From Candidatus Rokuibacteriota bacterium (GTDB taxonomy: Bacteria > Methylomirabilota > Methylomirabilia > Rokubacteriales > CSP1-6): 37,506 nt of DNA. Each line of letters opens with the position of its first letter. Position 1 is the stretch's first letter. The DNA is taken from assembly GCA_030647435.1 (NCBI GenBank), contig JAUSJX010000034.1, positions 1-37,506 of the forward strand. Direction: 5' to 3'. A program made the translations under genes and the position numbers. A model generated the notes under the pieces. The model saw only the letters and a list, made by a program, of their open reading frames with translations, ran no database searches and was not told the DNA's origin. Below are positions 32,175 to 37,506 of the stretch, piece after piece.

Positions 32175-33209
32175 GTGCCGGACAGCCGCCCGTTCCGCCT
32201 CGACGCGCCCCTGGCCTTCGCCTCGCTGGAAGAGATCCCGGCGCTCGCGCGCCGGCTGGAACGGCTTGGTTTTGAGGGCGCTTGGACCCAGGAGGGTGTG
32301 CACGACCCGTTCCTGCCGCTCGCGGTGGCCGCGCCGACCACGCTCCGGATCACCCTCGGCACCGCGGTCGCGCTGGCGTTTCCCCGGAGCCCGATGGTGA
32401 CCGCGTACATGGCGTGGGACCTCCAGCGTGCGAGCCGCGGCCGGTTCATCCTGGGTCTGGGGACGCAGGTCCGCGGTCACATCGAGCGCAGGTTCAGCGC
32501 GGCCTGGAGCTCCCCGGGGCCGCGGCTCCGGGAAGGGGTCCTCGCCCTCCGCGCCATCTGGGAGTGCTGGCAGCACAGGACGCCGCTGGATTTCCGGGGC
32601 GAATACTACGGCTTCACGCTGATGCCGCCGGCCTTCGTCCCGGACCCGTTGCCATGGTTCCCCATTCCCGTCTACCTGGCCGGTGTCAACGCGTACAACT
32701 GCCGGCTCGCTGGTGAGGTCGCAGACGGGCTCCACGTCCATCCGTTCCACACGGCCCCGTACCTTCGCGACGTCATCACGCCGCAGGTGGAAGAGGGTCT
32801 CCGGCGTTCCGGTCGCGGCCGAGGGAGCTTCACGGTGGCCGTGACGGCGTTCGTCGCCGCCGGAGCTACGGCGCGTGCCGTGGCGCGACAGCGCGAGGAC
32901 GTCCGGGCGCAGGTCGCCTTCTATGCCTCGACACGCACGTATCGCCCGGTCATGGACCTGCATGGCTGGGGAGACGCGGCCGAGCGTTTGCGGAAGCTGT
33001 CGCTCGAGGGCTCGTGGGAGGCGATGCCCCACGAGATCACCGACGCCATGGTGGAGGAAATGGCGATCGTCGGCCGCGAGGAGGAGGTGGTCCCTCGCCT
33101 GGCCGCCCGGTACGGTGGGCTCGCCGATCGGATCGTTCCGTACCCGATCGGCACCCGGGGGGACCGCGAGCGACTCCTGCGTTTGCTGGCACGGGAGATG
33201 GCGGCGTGA
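32175..33209 (+). CDS. LLM-class F420-type oxidoreductase
   Basis: This 344-residue luciferase-like TIM-barrel protein would use coenzyme F420 or FMN to oxidise or reduce an organic substrate. LERLGFEGAWTQEGVHDPFL (about 29-48), ASRGRFILGLGTQVRGHIER (about 90-109) and FPIPVYLAGVNAYNCRLAGE (about 160-179) are typical of the TIGR03617-like subgroup as I recall it. GAGGAGC lies 5 bases before GTG 32175. The stop overlaps the TetR start in GTGA. Cofactor choice cannot be settled without knowing whether the host makes F420. Confidence 0.85.
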   Translation: MPDSRPFRLDAPLAFASLEEIPALARRLERLGFEGAWTQEGVHDPFLPLAVAAPTTLRITLGTAVALAFPRSPMVTAYMAWDLQRASRGRFILGLGTQVRGHIERRFSAAWSSPGPRLREGVLALRAIWECWQHRTPLDFRGEYYGFTLMPPAFVPDPLPWFPIPVYLAGVNAYNCRLAGEVADGLHVHPFHTAPYLRDVITPQVEEGLRRSGRGRGSFTVAVTAFVAAGATARAVARQREDVRAQVAFYASTRTYRPVMDLHGWGDAAERLRKLSLEGSWEAMPHEITDAMVEEMAIVGREEEVVPRLAARYGGLADRIVPYPIGTRGDRERLLRLLAREMAA

Positions 33210-34498
33210 GCACCCGGCTCCAGCGGACCCGGCACCTCAGGAGCAAGATCCTGTGGGCGGCGGCCGAAATGTTCCGCAAGAAGGGATACCACGAGAGCTT
33301 GGTCGCCGACATCGCCCGAGAGCTGGGGATGGCGAAGCCGACGCTCTATCACTACTTCAAGAGCAAGCAGGAGCTGCTGTTCGAGTCGCACCTGCTGGCC
33401 GCTGCCACGGTGGTGGAAGACCTGCGCGAGATCAGGCAGCGGCCGGAGAGCGCCGAGGTCCGGCTCCGGCAAGCCATCATCTCCTTCATGGTGGCCGTCG
33501 TCGAGAAGGTCCCGCTCTCCTCGGTCCTCGTCTTCCAGAACAGCATCCTCTCTCCGGCCCAGCGCAAGAAGATCGTCGAACGCCGCGACGAGGCGGATCA
33601 GATCTTCCGGAGCATCATCTCCGACGGGATCGCCGCCGGCGACTTCGTGGCGATAGACGCGAAGATCGTCTCGCTGATCATCATCGGAGCCATGAACTGG
33701 CTGCCTCACTGGTATTCGCGCAGCGGCCCCCTGTCAGTTCACGAATTAGGCCATCGCTTCGCAGACTATCTTATCCGCGGCCTCGCCGGCTCGCAAGACA
33801 CACGAGCTCATATGGCTGCGGCCGGAATCGATGACGAAAATGCAATTCTCGCTCTCACCGTGGCAGTGCTCGGAGTGGGAAGTACTCTTGGCCAGGCAGT
33901 GGCGCTCAGCCTTGCGCGAGGGGGTAGCCGGATTGTGGCAATGGATCGGCGCGAAGCCTCGGCTCGGCAGGTGGCAGAAGCGATCCAAGAGATCGGCGGC
34001 GAGGCGGTCGGCTACGGTGCCATCCTGAGCGATGCGGAGCAATGGGAACCGATTCTAGGAGAAGCCGCGGCACAGTTCAAACATCTCGATGCCCTTGTGT
34101 ATGTCCACGACCTGTCGGAGGCTTCCGAGACGCCGGCAAATGGAAAGGATTCAGTGTTTCCACTTTACGCCCCGACGGCGGACATGACAGCTGTCGCCCG
34201 TGCAGCGCGGCATGTGTTTGGGAAGGAAGGGCGGGGAAACGTGCTGTTCGTGGTGAGAGCAGTAGTGCCCGGCAGACCGGAGGCGGATTTAGAGTGGTTT
34301 TCAGAATTCACACGCGCTTTGGCGCGCGATCTGGCGTCGAGCGGCGTTCGCGCGAATGCCGTTCTTGTGAAGACTGGGGGTGGAGACCGCGACGCCGGAT
34401 CGCTCCGGGACATGTTAGCCGCAGTACGCTTGCTCCTGAGTAGTGGCGGTCCGTGGCTTACTGGACAGGTTATCCGCCTCTCGGACGTGGCGGTGTGA
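33206..34498 (+). CDS. TetR-family regulator fused to a degenerate SDR domain
   Basis: This 430-residue protein joins two folds in one frame. Residues 1-195 are a TetR regulator: a DNA-binding helix-turn-helix at about 31-52 (LVADIARELGMAKPTLYHYF) and a ligand domain ending RFADYLIRGLAG. Residues 215-430 resemble an SDR: AVLGVGSTLGQAVALSLARG (from 220), a DRRE after strand two, and a VRANAVLVKTG segment near 381-391. The NNAG motif and the catalytic Tyr-xxx-Lys are not present, so it may bind a nucleotide or CoA ligand without catalysis. ATG 33812 (Met203) could start a separate SDR, but no good ribosome-binding site precedes it. Base composition drops from about 33735. It could be a real ligand-sensing fusion or a fusion at a recombination point. 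Confidence 0.8.
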   Translation: MSTRLQRTRHLRSKILWAAAEMFRKKGYHESLVADIARELGMAKPTLYHYFKSKQELLFESHLLAAATVVEDLREIRQRPESAEVRLRQAIISFMVAVVEKVPLSSVLVFQNSILSPAQRKKIVERRDEADQIFRSIISDGIAAGDFVAIDAKIVSLIIIGAMNWLPHWYSRSGPLSVHELGHRFADYLIRGLAGSQDTRAHMAAAGIDDENAILALTVAVLGVGSTLGQAVALSLARGGSRIVAMDRREASARQVAEAIQEIGGEAVGYGAILSDAEQWEPILGEAAAQFKHLDALVYVHDLSEASETPANGKDSVFPLYAPTADMTAVARAARHVFGKEGRGNVLFVVRAVVPGRPEADLEWFSEFTRALARDLASSGVRANAVLVKTGGGDRDAGSLRDMLAAVRLLLSSGGPWLTGQVIRLSDVAV

Positions 34499-34656
34499 CG
34501 TGCATCGCTGGTCGCAAGAATCTGTTCTCGCTCGAGCTGGTTTGCCGGGTGCCGGCACTGTGGTGAATGCCCATGGGGGAAAGACCCTGAGGCTGGTGTC
34601 GGGTATGCCCCATTGGCTCGTGCATTGAACCTGGGGCCGATCCGGAGGGACATGCT

Positions 34657-35532
34657 ATGAAATTTGGTCTCCATCTCCCGCACATCGGGCAGTTTGCGAC
34701 CCGAGACGACGTGCTCGCTGCGGCTCAATTGCTCGACCAGGAGGGGTTCGACTCGGTGTGGGTTGCCGACCATGTCGCCATGCCGGTGCATTCCGAGAGT
34801 GTCTATCCGTATCGGGCGGACGGCTTCCCGTTCCCCAAGGACGCCCCGTGGCTCGAGGCCATCACGACAGCGGCTTTCGTGGCCGGTGTCACGTCGCGCG
34901 TTCAACTCGGCTTCAGCGTCCTGGTCCTTCCGATGCGGCACCCGGTGCTGACAGCGAAGATGCTGGCCACCTTGGACCATCTCTCCAACGGGCGCGTTGT
35001 GGTCGGACTGGGCGTGGGTTGGTGGCGCGAAGAGTTCGCGGCGTTAGGCGTCCCGTTCGCGGAGCGCGGCCGCCGCTGCGATGAAGCGATAGAAGTACTG
35101 CGTGGCCTCTGGCGGGAAAAAGAGTTCAGTTATAAGGGCCGGTTTTATGAGCTCGAGGCGGTCTACTGCGAACCTAAGCCCATCCGGCGATCGATCCCGC
35201 TCTGGATCGGGGGCGGCGAGGCGGGCTTCGAGCGCATAGTCCGCTTGGGGGACGGCTGGCACGCCGTCGGAGGCGACGTTGAGAAGATCGCGGCGGGCTG
35301 GGCGAATATCGTTCGCCGCGCCGAAAAGGCTGGTCGCGATCCAGCGAGTCTCGAGCTCACGGTAAGCACGGGGTTGCCGTCCGACCGCGGGCGGACGATT
35401 TCCCGCTTTCGCGCACTTCGGAAGGCCGGAGTGAGTCATGTTGTGTTGAACACGCGGCAATTGCCCTTCCCGCAGCTTCGGGAGGTCGTGGAGCGCTTCG
35501 CCCGGGATTGGAGACCGGAGATCGAGGGATAA
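34657..35532 (+). CDS. LLM-class F420-type oxidoreductase
   Basis: This 291-residue luciferase-like oxidoreductase starts MKFGLHLPHIGQFATRDDVL and contains EGFDSVWVADHVAMP, TSRVQLGFSVLVLPMRHPVL, HLSNGRVVVGLGVGWWREEF and IPLWIGGGEAGFERIVRLGD. These are standard for TIGR03619-like F420-dependent enzymes. GGAGG precedes ATG 34657. Its GC content is lower than the main operon. It is only distantly related to the LLM protein at 32175. The reaction is unknown. Confidence 0.88.
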   Translation: MKFGLHLPHIGQFATRDDVLAAAQLLDQEGFDSVWVADHVAMPVHSESVYPYRADGFPFPKDAPWLEAITTAAFVAGVTSRVQLGFSVLVLPMRHPVLTAKMLATLDHLSNGRVVVGLGVGWWREEFAALGVPFAERGRRCDEAIEVLRGLWREKEFSYKGRFYELEAVYCEPKPIRRSIPLWIGGGEAGFERIVRLGDGWHAVGGDVEKIAAGWANIVRRAEKAGRDPASLELTVSTGLPSDRGRTISRFRALRKAGVSHVVLNTRQLPFPQLREVVERFARDWRPEIEG

Positions 35533-35700
35533 CGGAGCCTGGGCAGGTGAGCCGCCTGCCGTGGCTCGCAGAGGAGAGGGCGGCTGAACGCCCAGCCCAC
35601 GCGCTGGCAGGTGCGATTTCTCTTACGGGTTGATTTGAGCTTGACAGCCGCCGTGTGCGACGGCAGCGTGGAACTCCCAATGTTCACCGGAGGACCAGCC

Positions 35701-36327
35701 ATGGCGACCGCTACTGCGACGAAGACCAAATGGACCCTCAAGGGTCGGGGGTACGAGTTCTGCAACTGTGACTTCGGCTGCGGCTGCGTCTTCGGTGGAT
35801 TCCCCAATTCCAAGGACGGCAGCTGTCGTGCCTTGATCGGCTTCGACATCAGTAGAGGCAAGTGCGGCCACGTGGAGCTTTCCGGCGTGAAGTGGGCCGG
35901 CATTTATGACTGGCCGAAGGCGATTCACCAGGGCAACGGCAAGGTTGCCTTCGTAGTGGACCAGGCGGCCACCGACGCGCAGGTCGAGGCGCTCGGACAG
36001 ATCTTCACGGGTGCGCTCGGCGGGATGCCGTGGGAGGTCCTGGGGCCGACGGCCGCGGTCGCAGGGCTGGTGAAGGCCAAGATCACCATCGAGGGGAGCG
36101 GACAGAAGAGCACCTTCCGCGCGGAGGGCATCGGGGAGGGGCGCGGCGAGGCGTTCAAGAATCCCGTGACCGGTAAGGACCACTTCGCGCAGGTGCATCT
36201 GCCGACCGGCTTCATCTGGAAGAAGGGCGAATGCGGGGAAGGGACCTTCCGCGCCGCCGCGGCCGGTGTGTCGGTTGCCGCCGAGAAGACCAACTGGATC
36301 CTCTACGAGTTCGACTGGGCCAACTGA
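35701..36327 (+). CDS. DUF1326 protein
   Basis: This 208-residue protein of unknown function has the DUF1326 features: GRGYEFCNCDFGCGCVFGGF near the N-terminus, with four Cys that could bind a metal, and a WKKGECGEGTFRA region near the end. No signal peptide is seen. GGAGG lies before ATG 35701 (ACCGGAGGACCAGCC). It pairs with the DUF2182 membrane protein encoded six bases downstream, an arrangement I know from many genomes. Role unproven; copper or other metal handling is often suspected. The 167 bases upstream contain a TTGACA but no convincing promoter. Confidence 0.85.
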   Translation: MATATATKTKWTLKGRGYEFCNCDFGCGCVFGGFPNSKDGSCRALIGFDISRGKCGHVELSGVKWAGIYDWPKAIHQGNGKVAFVVDQAATDAQVEALGQIFTGALGGMPWEVLGPTAAVAGLVKAKITIEGSGQKSTFRAEGIGEGRGEAFKNPVTGKDHFAQVHLPTGFIWKKGECGEGTFRAAAAGVSVAAEKTNWILYEFDWAN

Positions 36328-36332
36328 GCGGC

Positions 36333-37112
36333 GTGCCGGCGCTCGACAGCCTGCTCCGGCGCGACCGTGCGATCGTCGGCGCCGGCCTCCTGGCGACCGC
36401 CCTCGTGGTGTGGCTCTACCTCTTCCGTCTTTCGATGTCGATGCCGGGCATGGACATGGCCGAGATGCCGGGGATGGCGATGCCGCGGGACCACGCCTGG
36501 GACCCCGTCGACGTGCTTCTGCTCTTCGTCATGTGGGCGGTCATGATGATCGCGATGATGGTGCCAGCGGACGCGCCGATGATCCTGACGTTCGCCATGG
36601 TGCAGCGGACGCGCCGAGAACAGGACCGGGCGGCCATCCCGACCGTCGTGTTTCTCCTCGGCTACGCGGCGGTGTGGACGGCCTACGCCACCGTGGCGGC
36701 GCTCGCGCAATGGCGACTGCACGAGGCCGGCTTCCTCTCCGCTGCCATGGCGAGCACGAGCGCGTGGCTGGGCAGCGCGTTGCTCCTCGTCGCGGGCGTG
36801 TTCCAGTGGACGCCGCTCAAGCAGGCCTGCCTCGCCAAGTGCCGCTCGCCTCTTTCCTTCGTGATGACTGAGTGGCGCGACGGGCGCGCCGGCGCCTTCG
36901 TGATGGGGATGCGACACGGCGCCTACTGCGTGGCGTGCTGCTGGGCGCTGATGGCGCTGCTCTTCGTCGCCGGCGTGATGAACTTGTTATGGGTCGCCGG
37001 TCTCGCGGTCTTCGTTCTCGCCGAGCGCGTGCTGCCGGGCGGCCTGGTCGTCGGTCGTATCGCCGGTGCGCTGTTGCTCGTGGCCGGTGTGGTCATCCTC
37101 GTCCGAGGTTAG
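36333..37112 (+). CDS. DUF2182 integral membrane protein
   Basis: This 259-residue protein has about seven hydrophobic segments. After the first helix an outward loop reads SMSMPGMDMAEMPGMAMPRD, unusually rich in Met, followed by WAVMMIAMMVPADAPMI, a DUF2182 hallmark. QWTPLKQACLAKCRSPL and GMRHGAYCVACCWALM are the conserved Cys-containing segments of the family. The Met-rich loop and the cysteines suggest metal (possibly copper) binding, which is inference. GTG 36333 lies five bases after the DUF1326 stop, so the two are likely translated together. Confidence 0.85.
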   Translation: MPALDSLLRRDRAIVGAGLLATALVVWLYLFRLSMSMPGMDMAEMPGMAMPRDHAWDPVDVLLLFVMWAVMMIAMMVPADAPMILTFAMVQRTRREQDRAAIPTVVFLLGYAAVWTAYATVAALAQWRLHEAGFLSAAMASTSAWLGSALLLVAGVFQWTPLKQACLAKCRSPLSFVMTEWRDGRAGAFVMGMRHGAYCVACCWALMALLFVAGVMNLLWVAGLAVFVLAERVLPGGLVVGRIAGALLLVAGVVILVRG

Positions 37113-37122
37113 CGCGGCGGCC

Positions 37123-37390
37123 GGTGCGGTGGTCCCGTTGATTAGGCTGCTTGTCGACCTCGCGTCCCGCTTCCACGGCGTGGACTACTGGGAAAGCGGG
37201 CGGACACTGGCGAAGATGGGGCTGGCGGGACGGCTGGGCGCCGACATCGTCCGACGATGCCGCGGCGTGGGAGAGGCCGCGGCTGCCGTGCGGGATCCGC
37301 GGCTGGCTCGACGACGCGTACGAGCCGGGCCGCATGACGAGGACCGTGTACGACGCGGTGGCGCACGCCATGCGACTCGACGGTTCATAA
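37123..37390 (+). pseudogene. Broken opine-dehydrogenase-like C-terminal fragment
   Basis: The frame read from about 37129 gives VVPLIRLLVDLASRFHGVDY then WESGRTLAKMGLAG, which resembles the C-terminal helical domain of octopine/nopaline dehydrogenase-type proteins (xDYWxxGRTLExLGLAGL). Soon after, by about 37225, the more natural coding signal moves to another frame: GWLDDAYEPGRMTRTVYDAV then AHAMRLDGS and stop TAA at 37388-37390, for which I cannot name a family. No full gene is possible in the 280 bases after the DUF2182 stop. The second segment may be the end of another gene joined by deletion. Its stop overlaps the ribosome-binding site of the acyl-CoA dehydrogenase across the circle junction. 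Confidence 0.45.
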
Positions 37391-37506
37391 GGAGACACCG
37401 CGCAATGGATTTCGCCTCGTCCCCGAAGGTCAGGATGCTGGTCGAGCAGCTCGCGGCATTCATGGCGCGCCAGGTGTATCCGAACGAGCGGGTGTTCTAC
37501 GAGCAG
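37366..37506. repeat. Right copy of exact 141-bp terminal direct repeat
   Basis: Identical to bases 1-141 without a mismatch. It spans the end of a broken frame, the ribosome-binding site and the first 34 codons of the dehydrogenase. Together with the left copy it defines a circular graph path. If the circle is accepted, this copy should be removed before any coordinate use. Confidence 0.97.
37405..37506 (+). CDS. Acyl-CoA dehydrogenase, partial duplicate of the gene at 40
   Basis: The first 34 codons of the ACAD10/11-like dehydrogenase reappear here and run off the window end. In a circular molecule this is the same gene as at 40-1236, not a second copy. In a linear reading it would mean a second dehydrogenase copy begins at this point. 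Confidence 0.95.
   Translation, partial: MDFASSPKVRMLVEQLAAFMARQVYPNERVFYEQ

Noticed and set aside
35641-35669. A TTGACA that might be a -35 promoter box upstream of the DUF1326 gene
   Set aside because: No TATAAT-like sequence lies 16-18 bases downstream, and a single hexamer in 37 kb is expected by chance.
1-37506. CRISPR array, tRNA or rRNA genes
   Set aside because: No regularly spaced repeat units, no tRNA cloverleaf and no rRNA-like sequence were noticed on either strand.

Overview
The window looks like one complete circular contig. Bases 1-141 recur exactly at 37366-37506, so the unique length is 37,365 bp. An overlap of 141 bp equals a k-mer size commonly used by de Bruijn assemblers, so the circle is a graph closure that may be a real DNA circle or a repeat-closed loop. 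Most of it is very GC-rich, with overlapping start and stop codons, many GTG starts and degradative gene families (acyl-CoA dehydrogenases, old-yellow-enzyme/iron-sulfur flavoproteins, CaiC-like CoA ligases, Liv-type ABC transporters, F420-type luciferase-like oxidoreductases). This suggests an uncultured soil or subsurface bacterium, for example of the Rokubacteria/Methylomirabilota kind. That placement is inference from gene content. No rRNA, tRNA, CRISPR array, replication initiator, partition or mobilisation gene was seen.

Layout: (1) 40-1830: an ACAD10/11-type acyl-CoA dehydrogenase, the 5' end of an aminoglycoside-phosphotransferase-like partner, and the 3' end of an IS256-type transposase that cuts it off. 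(2) 1834-3770: a visibly lower-GC cassette with an SDR dehydrogenase facing an alpha/beta hydrolase, followed at 3770-4240 by degenerate tandem repeats like those at IS21-family ends. (3) 4249-24335: a tightly packed plus-strand run. It holds the permeases and one ATPase of a branched-chain-amino-acid-type ABC transporter, an acyl-CoA dehydrogenase, three paralogous FMN/4Fe-4S/FAD enoate reductases, two CoA ligases, a 3-hydroxyisobutyrate dehydrogenase-like enzyme, a maleate isomerase/arylmalonate decarboxylase-like enzyme, an ETF set (fixB, fixC, fixX, then fixA), a substrate-binding protein and an SDR. (4) 24356-33209: remnants of an OB-fold protein and an HMG-CoA-synthase-like protein, a second binding protein with two permeases and the other ATPase, an SDR remnant, a two-subunit CoA transferase, a citryl-CoA-lyase-like protein, a shortened EamA transporter and an LLM-class oxidoreductase. 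(5) 33206-37390: a TetR regulator fused in frame to a degenerate SDR domain, a second LLM oxidoreductase, a DUF1326/DUF2182 pair and a broken opine-dehydrogenase-like fragment.

Likely joint function (inference): uptake of an organic acid by the Liv-type system, activation by the CoA ligases or CoA transferase, reduction or oxidation of the CoA ester by the flavoenzymes, acyl-CoA dehydrogenases and SDRs, electron transfer through ETF and the FixC/FixX quinone-reductase-like branch, and cleavage by lyases. The two transporter loci are complementary: the first has only the LivG-type ATPase, the second only the LivF-type. The most unusual features are the circular closure without replication genes, the three diverged flavoenzymes interleaved with ligases, the TetR-SDR fusion, and several genes that keep their start and tail but have lost their middle.
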